From the NCBI GenBank assembly GCA_902168115.1, contig CABHPB010000125.1, positions 1 through 64,000 of the forward strand: 64,000 nt of DNA. The letters are read 5' to 3'. The stretch's first letter is position 1, and each line of letters opens with the position of its first letter. The translations under genes were made by a program, and so were the position numbers. Origin of the DNA: an uncultured Methylopila sp. (GTDB lineage: Bacteria > Pseudomonadota > Alphaproteobacteria > Rhizobiales > Methylopilaceae). Positions 29,309 through 38,567 of the stretch are shown here, in pieces. Under the pieces are notes generated by a model, which was not told the DNA's origin, searched no databases, and was given only the letters and a program-made list of their open reading frames with translations.

Positions 29309-31567
29309 TTGACCGTCGAATCGCCCAGCACCTCGCCGGACGTTCAGCCGCGGATGGAACGCCGCGGCCCCGGCGTCGTCGGCCCGCTCGCAGTCGTCGC
29401 GGCGCTGATCTCGGCTGTCGTGACCTTCATCGTGCTGACTGGCCGCGCTGATTTCGAGCCGACCGAGGAGGCCACGCGCACCGCGATCGCCGTCAACGCC
29501 GGCTTCGTTGGGCTGCTCGTCCTGATCATCGTCTGGGAGATCCGCGGCTTCGTCATGGCGCGCTGGCGCGCGCAGGCGGGCTCCCAGCTGCATGGCCGCC
29601 TGGTGGCGCTGTTCTCGATCGTCGCGGTGGCGCCCGCCGCGTTGCTCGCGGCCTTCATGCTGATCACCCTCGACAAGGGCTTCGACACCTTCTTCTCGAC
29701 GCGCGTGCGCGAGATCGTCGACAATTCGCTGGTCGTCGCGCGCGCCTATCTCAACGAGCACGCCCGCTCGATCCGCGGCGAGATCCTCGCCATGGCGAAC
29801 GACGTGAACCGCGCCCGGCCGCTGTTCGACCGCGACCGGACCCGCTTCGCCGAGTTCTTCACCGCGCAGGCGACGATCCGCGGTCTGCCCGAGGCGCAGC
29901 TCATCCGCCCGAGCGACATGAGCCTCGTCGAGCGCGCCAAGATCAACATCGGACGCGACTTCCCGAAGCCGCCGGAGCCCGACGTCAAGGGCGCGCCGGC
30001 CGACGAGCCGATCCTGCTCGCGCCGGGCAAGCAGAACGCGATCGGCGCGATCCTGAAGCTCGCCAATTACGACGACCTCGCGCTGTTCGTGGCGCGCCCG
30101 GTCGACCCGAAGGCCAACAGCTACATGCGCCTCGTCGAGCAGGGCTCGGAGGAGTACGACGCCCTCACCACGCGACGACCGCGCATCCAGGCGACCTTCG
30201 CGCTGCTCTACGTGCTGCTGTCGCTGTCGCTGCTTCTGGCCGCGATCTGGATCGGCCTTGCCTTCGCCAACCGGCTGGTGTCCCCGATCAGACGGCTGAT
30301 CACGGCCGCCGATCAGGTCAGCCAGGGCGACCTCGCGGTCCAGGTGCCGCTCGGCAAGAAGACCGACGGCGACATCGGCGCGCTCGGCGAGACCTTCAAC
30401 AAGATGACGGCCGAGCTCCGCAGCCAGCGCAGCAAGCTGGTCGAGGCGGCCGAGCAGATGGACAGTCGCCGCCGCTTCACCGAGGCGATGCTCGCGGGCG
30501 TCAGCGCCGGCGTCATCGGCATCGATTTTTCCGGCGGCGTCACGCTGATGAACCGCGGCGCCGAGCTTCTCCTCGGCGAGCGGGAGGAGAACCTGCTCGG
30601 CAAGCCGCTGCGCGAGGCGGCCCCCGAATTCGCGCCGCTGCTCGACCAGGCGCTCGGCCGCGCGCAGAGGCTGGTGCAGGGGCAGGTGACGATCCTGAGG
30701 GGCGGGCGCGAGCGGAACCTCAACGTCCGCTTCACGACCGAGACGTCCGCCGCCGACGAGCACGGCTACGTCGTGACGATCGACGACATCACCGAGCTCG
30801 TTTCGGCGCAGCGTACCTCCGCCTGGGCCGACGTCGCCCGCCGCATCGCCCACGAGATCAAGAATCCGCTGACGCCGATCCAGCTGTCGGCGGAGCGCAT
30901 CCGCCGCAAGTACGGCCGCGTGATCACCGAGGAGCGCGAGGTCTTCGATCAGTGCACCGACACGATCATCCGGCAGGTCGACGACATCAAGCGGATGGTC
31001 GACGAGTTCTCCTCCTTCGCCCGCATGCCGAAGCCGACGATCGAGGAGGAGGATCTCGCCAAGGTGGTGAAGCAGGGCGTGTTCATGATGCGCGTCGGCT
31101 ATCCCGACATCCGCATCGAGGCCCATGGCTGCGAGGAGCCGCTGCCGGCGCGCTTCGATCGCCGGCTGATCTCGCAGGCCGTCACCAACATCGTGAAGAA
31201 CGCGACCGAATCCATTCAGGCCGTTCACGAAAACTCGCCCGGCGCCGGACATATCGACGTCACCGTCAGGCGCGAGGGAGACCGAACGATGATCGACGTC
31301 GTCGACAACGGCCTCGGTCTGCCGACCGAGAACCGACAACGGCTTCTCGAGCCCTATATGACGACCCGCGAGAAGGGGACGGGGCTCGGATTGGCGATCG
31401 TCGGCAAGATCATGGAAGAGCACGGCGGCGGCGTCGAACTGCTGGATTCCCCGGCCGTCGCGACCGGCGGCCGCGGCGCGCTCGTCCGCCTGTGGTTCCA
31501 ATCGAAGCGTCCTGTTTCCGCCACCGAAGTTCCCGCCGACGCGGCCTCGGCCGCGCCAGCCGCCTGA
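29309..31567 (+). CDS. ntrY: Membrane sensor histidine kinase NtrY
   Basis: NtrY is the membrane-bound partner kinase of NtrX, linked in alphaproteobacteria to nitrogen, redox and envelope control. The protein has three N-terminal helices (about residues 25-115), a periplasmic sensor segment, a fourth helix near 300, a HAMP domain (~320-370), a PAS domain, the phospho-acceptor motif [19 protein letters not shown], and a HATPase domain with VTNIVKNATESI, DNGLGLP and GTGLGLAIVGKIM. The start is uncertain: TTG 29309 (752 residues) is used, TTG 29279 and ATG 29354 are alternatives, and none has a strong ribosome-binding site. ntrX follows after 31 bases. Confidence 0.93.
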   Translation: MTVESPSTSPDVQPRMERRGPGVVGPLAVVAALISAVVTFIVLTGRADFEPTEEATRTAIAVNAGFVGLLVLIIVWEIRGFVMARWRAQAGSQLHGRLVALFSIVAVAPAALLAAFMLITLDKGFDTFFSTRVREIVDNSLVVARAYLNEHARSIRGEILAMANDVNRARPLFDRDRTRFAEFFTAQATIRGLPEAQLIRPSDMSLVERAKINIGRDFPKPPEPDVKGAPADEPILLAPGKQNAIGAILKLANYDDLALFVARPVDPKANSYMRLVEQGSEEYDALTTRRPRIQATFALLYVLLSLSLLLAAIWIGLAFANRLVSPIRRLITAADQVSQGDLAVQVPLGKKTDGDIGALGETFNKMTAELRSQRSKLVEAAEQMDSRRRFTEAMLAGVSAGVIGIDFSGGVTLMNRGAELLLGEREENLLGKPLREAAPEFAPLLDQALGRAQRLVQGQVTILRGGRERNLNVRFTTETSAADEHGYVVTIDDITELVSAQRTSAWADVARRIAHEIKNPLTPIQLSAERIRRKYGRVITEEREVFDQCTDTIIRQVDDIKRMVDEFSSFARMPKPTIEEEDLAKVVKQGVFMMRVGYPDIRIEAHGCEEPLPARFDRRLISQAVTNIVKNATESIQAVHENSPGAGHIDVTVRREGDRTMIDVVDNGLGLPTENRQRLLEPYMTTREKGTGLGLAIVGKIMEEHGGGVELLDSPAVATGGRGALVRLWFQSKRPVSATEVPADAASAAPAA

Positions 31568-31598
31568 CCATTTTTTCCGGAGCGCATTCGAGACCCTT

Positions 31599-32966
31599 AT
31601 GGCGACCGACATTCTCATCGTCGACGACGAGGCCGATATCCGCGAACTCGTCGCCGGAATCCTCCAGGACGAAGGCCACGGCACGCGCACGGCGCGAAAC
31701 TCCGACGAGGCGATGGCCGAGATCGCCAAGCGCCGGCCGCAGCTCGTCTTCCTCGACATCTGGCTGCAGGGCTCCAAGCTCGACGGGCTGGAGATGCTGG
31801 AGATCATCCACCGGGATCATCCGGAGATCCCGATCGTGATGATCTCGGGCCACGGCAACATCGAGACCGCCGTCGCCGCCATCAAGAACGGCGCCTACGA
31901 CTTCATCGAGAAGCCGTTCAAGGCCGACCGGCTGGTGCTGATCGCCCAGCGGGCGCTCGAGTCCTTCCAGCTGAAGCGCGAGATCAAGGATCTCAAGCGC
32001 GGCTCGAGCGTCGCCACGCGCTTCGTCGGCAAATCGACCGTGATGAACCAGCTGCGCGGCGCGATCGACCGCGTGGCGCCGACCAACAGCCGCATCCTGA
32101 TCGTCGGCCCCGCCGGCGCCGGCAAGGAGCTCGCGGCGCGCGTCATCCACCAGAAGTCGGCGCGGGCGAAGGGGCCGTTCGTCCTGATCAACGCCGCCGC
32201 CATCACGCCGGAGCGGATGGAGGAGGAGCTGTTCGGCGTCGAGGGGCTCGAGAACGGTTCGCGCAAGATCGGCGCGCTCGAGGAGGCGCATGGCGGCACG
32301 CTGTTCATCGACGAAGTCGCCGACATGCCGCGCGAGACGCAGAACCGTATCCTGCGCGTGCTCGTCGAGCAGACCTTCACGCGCGTCGGCGGCGCCACCA
32401 AGGTGCAGGTGGACGTGCGCCTGATCTCGTCCTCCGCGCGCAACATGGAGGAGGAGATCGCCGCCGGGCGCTTCCGCGAGGACCTGTTCCATCGCCTCGC
32501 CGTGGTCCCGGTGCGCGTGCCGGCGCTGTCGGAGCGCCGCGACGACATTCCGGACCTGATCGACTTCTTCCTGGAGCAGATCTCTTCCGCGACCGGGCTC
32601 GCCAAGCGCAAGATCGGCGAGGACGCGATGGCCGTGCTGCAGAGCCATGACTGGCCCTACAACGTCCGCCAGCTCCGCAACAACGTCGAGCGCCTGATGA
32701 TCCTCGCCGGCGGCGATCCCGAGGCGGTGGTCACGGCCAGCATGCTGCCCTCGGAGATCGGCACGATGGTGCCGCCGACCCCGACCGGCGCGGGCGGCGA
32801 GCAGCTGATGGGCCTGGCCCTGCGCGAGGCGCGCGAGATCTTCGAGCGGCAGTATCTGCTGGCGCAGATCAGCCGGTTCGGCGGCAACATCTCGCGCACC
32901 GCGGAGTTCATCGGCATGGAGCGCTCGGCGCTTCACCGGAAGCTCAAGGCGCTCGGGATCGGATGA
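31599..32966 (+). CDS. ntrX: Response regulator NtrX
   Basis: The 455-residue protein has a receiver domain (1-120; ILIVDDEADIRELVAGI, acceptor Asp in LVFLDIWLQGSKLDG), a central AAA+ domain with Walker A GPAGAGKE and GGTLFIDEVADMP, and a Fis-type helix-turn-helix (NISRTAEFIGMERSALHRKLKALG). Unlike NtrC, the region where GAFTGA should lie reads FGVEGLENGSRKIGALEE, so the sigma-54 contact loop is missing. This is the known alphaproteobacterial NtrX condition and implies action on sigma-70 promoters. It is co-transcribed with ntrY. Confidence 0.96.
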   Translation: MATDILIVDDEADIRELVAGILQDEGHGTRTARNSDEAMAEIAKRRPQLVFLDIWLQGSKLDGLEMLEIIHRDHPEIPIVMISGHGNIETAVAAIKNGAYDFIEKPFKADRLVLIAQRALESFQLKREIKDLKRGSSVATRFVGKSTVMNQLRGAIDRVAPTNSRILIVGPAGAGKELAARVIHQKSARAKGPFVLINAAAITPERMEEELFGVEGLENGSRKIGALEEAHGGTLFIDEVADMPRETQNRILRVLVEQTFTRVGGATKVQVDVRLISSSARNMEEEIAAGRFREDLFHRLAVVPVRVPALSERRDDIPDLIDFFLEQISSATGLAKRKIGEDAMAVLQSHDWPYNVRQLRNNVERLMILAGGDPEAVVTASMLPSEIGTMVPPTPTGAGGEQLMGLALREAREIFERQYLLAQISRFGGNISRTAEFIGMERSALHRKLKALGIG

Positions 32967-33040
32967 GCCTTGCGTCGTTCCGGACGGCGCCATGCGCCGA
33001 ACCGGGATCGCCAAGGAGCGAAAATCGCTTCAATAAAAGG

Positions 33041-33128
33041 CGTCGTCCTCCGGCTTGACCGGGGGACCCGCGCTAGGCGTCGAGCTCGACGTCCGGCGCG
33101 GACGGTCCGGTCGAGCCGGACCATGACG
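33041..33128. repeat. Paired inverted palindromic element upstream of dat
   Basis: The left end 'cgtcgtcctccggcttgacc' (33041-33060) and the reverse complement of the right end ('...ggtcgagccggaccatgacg', 33109-33128) are near-identical, enclosing GTCGAGCTCGAC. This belongs with the 'CGTCAT..CCGGGCTTGACC' family seen at 20064. Confidence 0.6.
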
Positions 33129-33151
33129 AAGCGTCATACCGAAGGCAGACC

Positions 33152-34015
33152 ATGTCGCGCATCGCCTATGTCAACGGCCGCTACGTCTCGCACGCGCTCG
33201 CCTCGGTCCATATCGAGGATCGCGGCTACCAGTTCGCCGACGGCGTCTATGAGGTCTGCGAGGTGCGCGACGGCCGGCTGGTCGACGAGGCCGGCCACAT
33301 GGCGCGGCTGCGGCGCTCGCTGAAGGAGCTCTCGATCCGTGAGCCGATGCCCGAGGCGTCGCTGAAGCTGGTGCTGCGCGAGACCATCCGCCGGAACCTC
33401 GTGCGCGACGGCATCGTCTATGTGCAGGTCACGCGCGGCGTGTCGCGGCGGGACCATTATTTCCCGCCGGCCAGCGTCAGGCCGGCGCTGGTCGTGACCG
33501 CCCGCTCGATGGACCGGGCGAAGAACGAAGCCGGCGCCCTCGCGGGCGTGAAGGTGATCACCCTGCCGGAGAACAGGTGGTCGCGCGTCGACATCAAGAC
33601 CGTCGGGCTGCTGCCCAACGTGCTCGCCAAGCAGCAGGCGAAGGACGCCGGCGCGAAGGAGGCCTGGTATGTCGACCGGGACGGCTTCGTCACCGAAGGC
33701 GGATCGACAAACGCCTGGATCGTCACCAAGGACGGCGTCATCCGGACGCGGCCGGCCGAGAGCGGCATCCTGCGCGGCATCACCCGCACGACTGCGCTGA
33801 GGATGGCGCGCGACCTGCAGATGCGCTTCGAGGAGGAGCCGTTCACGGTCGAGGAGGCGAAGGCCGCGCGCGAGGCGTTCTTCACCGCCGCGACCGCGAT
33901 CGTGACGCCGGTCGTCGCAATCGACGGGGCGACGATCGGGGATGGCAAGCCCGGCCCGGTGGCGCTGGAACTGCGGCGGCGATTCCATGAGTTCGCCGAG
34001 ATTTCCAAGGACTGA
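33152..34015 (+). CDS. dat: D-amino-acid aminotransferase (class IV, PLP-dependent)
   Basis: The 287-residue fold-type IV aminotransferase has the segment [13 protein letters not shown], the PLP lysine in [23 protein letters not shown], and the cofactor-phosphate loop [12 protein letters not shown] and [11 protein letters not shown]. This subgroup usually makes D-alanine or D-glutamate precursors for cell wall synthesis, although branched-chain specificity cannot be excluded by eye. The gene sits between ntrX and hfq, a linkage seen in Brucella and other Hyphomicrobiales. Confidence 0.88.
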   Translation: MSRIAYVNGRYVSHALASVHIEDRGYQFADGVYEVCEVRDGRLVDEAGHMARLRRSLKELSIREPMPEASLKLVLRETIRRNLVRDGIVYVQVTRGVSRRDHYFPPASVRPALVVTARSMDRAKNEAGALAGVKVITLPENRWSRVDIKTVGLLPNVLAKQQAKDAGAKEAWYVDRDGFVTEGGSTNAWIVTKDGVIRTRPAESGILRGITRTTALRMARDLQMRFEEEPFTVEEAKAAREAFFTAATAIVTPVVAIDGATIGDGKPGPVALELRRRFHEFAEISKD

Positions 34016-34241
34016 ACCGGAGGGGCGCCGGTTTACCGTTCTAAAGTCCAGCGGCCCGATCGCCATTTGCCTTGCCCAAACCGGCTTGCGCGCTGTTTAC
34101 TCAGCGGACCGTCGGCGGGCGAAGCGCCGACGCAAGCACGGGCGGGAGGTCGCAGGCGGAGTCATCCGGGACAAAGCTTCCACGCCGACAAGCCGGCCTC
34201 GAAGCCGGCGAACGCTTGAGCTCACTGGAAAGAACAAGAAG

Positions 34242-34514
34242 ATGGCCGCCGAGCGCGCACAAAACCTTCAGGACACGTTCCTCAACAACGTCCGCAAGAA
34301 CAAGGTCCCACTCACGATTTTCCTCGTCAACGGCGTTAAGCTGCAAGGGGTCGTGACCTGGTTCGACAACTTCTGCGTCCTGCTGCGGCGGGACGGCCAC
34401 TCGCAACTCGTCTACAAGCACGCCATATCGACGGTGATGCCGGGCCATCCCATCCAGCTGTTCGAGCCGGATGACGGCGATAAGGACGAGGCGCCGGCCC
34501 GGGCCGGCCGGTGA
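34242..34514 (+). CDS. hfq: RNA chaperone Hfq
   Basis: Hfq forms a hexameric ring that pairs small RNAs with mRNAs. The 90-residue product has Sm1 ([24 protein letters not shown]) and Sm2 (the YKHAIST segment near residue 60), followed by a short acidic tail. The ATG at 34242 gives the canonical [15 protein letters not shown] start; upstream in-frame residues are not family-like. hflX follows, as in most proteobacteria. Confidence 0.97.
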   Translation: MAAERAQNLQDTFLNNVRKNKVPLTIFLVNGVKLQGVVTWFDNFCVLLRRDGHSQLVYKHAISTVMPGHPIQLFEPDDGDKDEAPARAGR

Positions 34515-34533
34515 TCGCGCGGCGTCCGGCCGG

Positions 34534-35931
34534 TTGACTGCGATCGAGCGGGACGAGCGTTTGGAAGAACATACTGGCAAGGGCCAACTGATCGATCGGC
34601 GCGCCGCGCCGACGCGGGCCGTCGTGGTGACGCCGGCGCTGTCGAGCCGCATCCCGAGCGTGCGCACGGCCGAGGCGCGTCTGGAGGAGGCGGTCGGCCT
34701 CGCAGCTGCGATCGAGCTGGTGGTCGTGGCGAGCCGCCTTGCGCCGCTCTCCGAAATCAGGCCCGCCACCTATCTCGGCAAGGGCAAGGTCGCCGAACTC
34801 GCTGAACTGGTCGAGGCGGAGAAGGCCGAGCTCGTCGTGATGGACACGGCGCTGTCGCCGGTCCAGCAGCGCAATCTCGAGAAGGAGCTCAAGGCCAAGG
34901 TGCTCGACCGCACCGGCCTGATCCTCGAGATCTTCGGTCGCCGCGCGCGGACCAAGGAGGGCGTGCTCCAGGTTGAGCACGCGCATCTCACCTGGCAGAA
35001 GAGCCGGCTCGTGCGGTCCTGGACCCATCTCGAGCGCCAGCGCGGCGGCTTCGGCTTTCTCGGCGGCCCGGGCGAGACCCAGATCGAGGCCGACCGGCGC
35101 GTCATCGGCGAGCGCATCCTCAAGATCGAGCGCGAACTGGCGCAGGTCCGGCGCACGCGCGGGCTGCACAGGGCAGGGCGCAAGCGCGTGCCCTATCCGG
35201 TCGTGGCGCTGGTCGGCTACACCAACGCCGGCAAGTCGACGCTGTTCAACCGCTTGACCAAGGCCGAGGTGATGGCGGCCGACATGCTGTTCGCGACGCT
35301 CGATCCGACGCTGCGCGAGATCCGGTTGCCGCACGGCGCCCACGCGATCCTGTCCGACACGGTGGGCTTCATCTCGGAGCTGCCGACGCAGCTCGTCGAG
35401 GCCTTCCGGGCGACGCTCGAGGAGGTGCTCGAGGCGGACGTCATCCTGCATGTGCGCGACATCGCCCATGAGGACGCGGAGGCGCAGGGCGCGGACGTGG
35501 CTGCGGTGCTGTCGGACCTCGGCGTCGATCCGCAGACCGACCCCCGGTTGATCGAGGTCTGGAACAAGATCGACGCGCTCGACCCGCATGCCGCCGAGAC
35601 GCTGGCCGCGACCGCCGCGCGGCGCGAGCCGGACAAGCGTCCGATGCTGGTCTCCGCTCTCACCGGCGCGGGAACCGACGCGCTGCTCGCACGCGTCGAG
35701 CAGTTGCTGTCGACCGGGCGCGAGACGCTCGTCGTCACGCTCGACGCCAGCGACGGCGCGGGGGAGAACTGGCTCTACAGCCGCAGCGACGTCATGGACC
35801 GCTCAATCGGCGAGGATGGCGCGGTCCGCCTCACGGTGCGGATTGAGCCGGAGCGCGTGCCGGGCCTGCGCCGGCGCTTTCCGTCGGTCGCGGAGGCCGG
35901 CGCGCCGGAGCAGGAACTGCGGCGCGCCTGA
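34534..35931 (+). CDS. hflX: GTPase HflX
   Basis: HflX is a ribosome-splitting and rescue GTPase active under heat stress. The protein has an N-terminal HflX domain (RPATYLGKGKVAEL), a coiled-coil linker with GGFGFLGGPGETQIEADRR, a G domain with G1 GYTNAGKST, G3 DTVGF and G4 NKID, and a C-terminal extension. The start is uncertain: TTG 34534 (LTAIERDERLEEH; 465 residues) is chosen because its sequence looks family-like, while ATG 34471 would overlap hfq by 44 bases. It is probably translated from the hfq transcript. Confidence 0.93.
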   Translation: MTAIERDERLEEHTGKGQLIDRRAAPTRAVVVTPALSSRIPSVRTAEARLEEAVGLAAAIELVVVASRLAPLSEIRPATYLGKGKVAELAELVEAEKAELVVMDTALSPVQQRNLEKELKAKVLDRTGLILEIFGRRARTKEGVLQVEHAHLTWQKSRLVRSWTHLERQRGGFGFLGGPGETQIEADRRVIGERILKIERELAQVRRTRGLHRAGRKRVPYPVVALVGYTNAGKSTLFNRLTKAEVMAADMLFATLDPTLREIRLPHGAHAILSDTVGFISELPTQLVEAFRATLEEVLEADVILHVRDIAHEDAEAQGADVAAVLSDLGVDPQTDPRLIEVWNKIDALDPHAAETLAATAARREPDKRPMLVSALTGAGTDALLARVEQLLSTGRETLVVTLDASDGAGENWLYSRSDVMDRSIGEDGAVRLTVRIEPERVPGLRRRFPSVAEAGAPEQELRRA

Positions 35932-35947
35932 ACCGACGACGCCGCGA

Positions 35948-36307
35948 TCAGTTCGGCGACCAGCTTTCCTTGCCGATCTTGGTGCCGCCCTGGTAGGTCC
36001 AGACGCCCTCGACCTCTCCGCCCGGCGTGACGCGATAGATCGCGATGCCGGTGTCGGAGCCCGACTTGTAGCCGACGGCGAGGCCTTCCGGCCCGCCGAT
36101 GCCGGTGCCGACGAACTTGTCGCCCGCGATGGTCCAGACGACCTGGTACACGCCTTCGCCGGTCTGCTTGACGCTGACCTTGCCCTTGTAGGCGCCGCCG
36201 CCCCCGGGCGACGTGCCCTCCACCGAATAGCTCGACGCGAAATCGGCGGCCATCGCAGATCCGGCGATGAGCGCCGACGAAAGCAGTCCGAGCACGAACC
36301 CACGCAT
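35948..36307 (-). CDS. Small secreted hypothetical protein
   Basis: The 119-residue product has a clear signal peptide (MRGFVLGLLSSALIAGSAMA|AD), so the mature protein of about 98 residues is periplasmic or secreted. The mature part is beta-rich and Gly-rich with repeated short strands (YQVVWTIAGDKFVGTGIG and GVWTYQGGTKIGKESW), reminiscent of small beta-sandwich or lipocalin-like proteins; I recognise no family with confidence. There are no cysteines. It converges with hflX (16 bases) and has no partner on its strand. Confidence 0.75.
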   Translation of the reverse strand: MRGFVLGLLSSALIAGSAMAADFASSYSVEGTSPGGGGAYKGKVSVKQTGEGVYQVVWTIAGDKFVGTGIGGPEGLAVGYKSGSDTGIAIYRVTPGGEVEGVWTYQGGTKIGKESWSPN

Positions 36308-36970
36308 GTGTATGACCCCCCGGTCGAAGCCCGGCCCTACGCCGGACGCCGCGACGATATCTCAATTCCGTAAGAGGCGAGGGGCTGCGGGAGCGAGACT
36401 TTCGGCGTCCGCCGCCGGGTAGCGCCCAGACATCGAAACGCCCCGTCGGCCGGGCCGACGAGGCGTTTCAAATGACGTCGATGGTACGGGTCGTCACTGT
36501 TTGTGGGCCGGCCCTCTCAAAGGGCGCTCGGCTGCTGGTCGACCTCGTTCGTCGTCTATTGGTTTGTCATCCCAAGATCCGCCACGAATTCCCTAGTTTT
36601 CGCAAGCCGTTCCGATCCATCAGCATACGAAAATCAGATTGTTCGAAGAAAATCTTCGGCAAATCTCTTCTAGATTTTTTTATCGCCGCAGACTGTTCGT
36701 GCTCCGGATGCACGTCACCGCGGTAAGTCTACACGCTTCGGCGGAGTCATTTTTTTAGACCTCCGTTGTTGCTGTTGACATCCAGAATCATGCGCCTCGC
36801 TTCGGCGGTCGTCAAGCGCAGATGCTCGGCTTTTTTGGAAGCGACGACTCGACGGTCTGGAACGCGAAGCGTGAGAGCGCTTGCGCGATCGGCTCCGCGG
36901 CCCTCATCCTGCAGGCGGCGCGCGCCGGACCCATCGCGCGTTCGCAACCGTGTCACAGGCGAGGCGGCGG
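36308..36970. other. 663-base gene-free region with an AT-richer core
   Basis: The region upstream of the GMC oxidoreductase gene contains no convincing gene. A GC-rich hairpin lies at 36435-36469 (GAAACGCC with GGCGTTTC, inner CGTCGGC with GCCGACG). Bases ~36480-36830 are markedly AT-richer than their surroundings and include AAATCT-cttct-AGATTT followed by TTTT (36661-36681), a weak terminator-like element. The 84-codon frame at 36472-36726 has atypical composition and no family resemblance. Confidence 0.6.
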
Positions 36971-38554
36971 GTGATTTCGGATCTTAGCGCGGCCGGCGCG
37001 CCGGCCGACATCGCCGGCGACATCTGCGTGGTGGGCTCCGGGCCGGCCGGCCTGACGCTCGCGCTCGAACTCGCCGGCAAGGGTCGGCGCGTCGTGCTGC
37101 TCGAGGCGGGCGGCGAGGGCTACGAGGCCGACACCCAGGAGCTTTACAAGGGTTCGGTGAAATCCGGCGGCCACATCGACATCGCGGATTCGAGGCTGCG
37201 CCAGTTCGGCGGCACGTCCGGCCACTGGACAGGGCTGTGCGCGCCGCTCGACCCGATCGACTTCGAGCCCAGGTCCGGCTCGCCGCATCACGGCTGGCCG
37301 ATCCGTCGCGCGGATCTCGATCCCTATTATCTGCGCGCCCAGAGCTACCTCGACCTTGGACCGTCCCGTTACGGCTGGACCGACCTGGCGTCGGTCGGCC
37401 GTCCGCTTCCGCTCGACCCTGCGAGGGTCGAGGCCGTGGTTCACCAGCAGAGCCCGCCGACCCGCTACGCCGAGAAGTTCCTCGAGACCGCCCGCGCCGC
37501 GCCCAGGGTCGACTGCTGGCTGCACGCGAACCTCGTCGACCTGACGCTCGCCGACGGGTCGGACCGGATCGAGAGCGTGACGGTCGCGACGCTCGACGGC
37601 GTGCGGACCCGCGTCACCGCGAACGTCTTCGTCATCGCCTGCGGCGCGGTCGAGAACGCCCGCATCCTGCTCAACGCGCGCCGCCAGTGGCCGGCCGGGA
37701 TCGGCAACGAGCATGGGGTCGTCGGGCGCTATTTCACGGACCACATGACGATCCAGACGTCGCTCGTCCTGCTGAACGAGGGCGTCGACGCGAAGATCTA
37801 CTACGCGCCGTTTTCGGTCGACGGCGCGCAGCTCGAACTCGCGCTGAAGCTCCATCCGGAGGTGATCAAGCGCGAGGGGCTGAACAACAACCACGCCTTC
37901 CTAAACGCGCGCTACGACGACGCGCTCTACAGCGACGACTTCCGCAACTACGGCTGGACGAGCTTCGCCGCGATGCTGAAGGCGTTCAGCCATGGCCGGG
38001 CGCCGGACCGGCTGGCCGAGCGATACTGCGACGTCATGGACGACGTCGGCGGGGTCGCGACCGGCGTCTACCGGCATGTCGCCCGCCGCCTTCGCCCGCC
38101 TGACGAGCCGCGCGCTTTCACGTTCCGTCAGGACGCGGAGCAGGCCCCGAACCCCGACAGCCGCGTGACGCTGGCGAACGAGAAGGACCGGTTCGACTTG
38201 AACCGCGCGGCGCTCGACTGGCGGGTCGCCGCCGACGACTTCCTGAAGCTGCGTCGCACGCACGAACTCATCGGGGCCGCGATCGGGGCCGCCGGCCTCG
38301 GCCGGATCCGGCTCGAAATTCCTGAGAATCCGGAGCCGGGTCTCGCCTATTCCGGCTACCACCACATGGGCACGACGCGGATGCATGCGGACCCGGCGAA
38401 GGGCGTGGTCGACGCCGACTGCCGGGTTCACTCCGTGAAGAACCTCTACATGGCAGGCAGCTCTGTGTTCACCACGGGCGGCGCGTCGCATCCGACGCTC
38501 ACCATCGTCGCGCTGGCGATCCGGCTCGCCGACCACCTCGCGGCGACGGCATGA
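36971..38554 (+). CDS. GMC-family FAD-dependent oxidoreductase
   Basis: The 527-residue enzyme is of the glucose-methanol-choline family. The N-terminal FAD loop reads ICVVGSGPAGLTLALELAGKG with VVLLEAGG. The GMC C-terminal domain (~370-520) has the active-site region YHHMGTTRMHADPAKGVVD and ends with GSSVFTTGGASHPTLTIVALAIRLADHL. It resembles the gluconate/fructose dehydrogenase-like branch more than choline dehydrogenase. There is no signal peptide. GTG 36971 is chosen because GAGG lies seven bases upstream; GTG 36950 is possible. A small Tat-signal gene follows by 13 bases, suggesting a two-component enzyme. The substrate is unknown. Confidence 0.88.
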   Translation: MISDLSAAGAPADIAGDICVVGSGPAGLTLALELAGKGRRVVLLEAGGEGYEADTQELYKGSVKSGGHIDIADSRLRQFGGTSGHWTGLCAPLDPIDFEPRSGSPHHGWPIRRADLDPYYLRAQSYLDLGPSRYGWTDLASVGRPLPLDPARVEAVVHQQSPPTRYAEKFLETARAAPRVDCWLHANLVDLTLADGSDRIESVTVATLDGVRTRVTANVFVIACGAVENARILLNARRQWPAGIGNEHGVVGRYFTDHMTIQTSLVLLNEGVDAKIYYAPFSVDGAQLELALKLHPEVIKREGLNNNHAFLNARYDDALYSDDFRNYGWTSFAAMLKAFSHGRAPDRLAERYCDVMDDVGGVATGVYRHVARRLRPPDEPRAFTFRQDAEQAPNPDSRVTLANEKDRFDLNRAALDWRVAADDFLKLRRTHELIGAAIGAAGLGRIRLEIPENPEPGLAYSGYHHMGTTRMHADPAKGVVDADCRVHSVKNLYMAGSSVFTTGGASHPTLTIVALAIRLADHLAATA

Positions 38555-38567
38555 GGAGGCGTGCGGC

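Noticed and set aside
36472-36726. 84-codon plus-strand frame in the AT-rich gap
   Set aside because: It begins inside the arm of a hairpin, has residue composition unlike proteins of the region (many Ser, Arg, Cys), no family resemblance, and no conserved partner.
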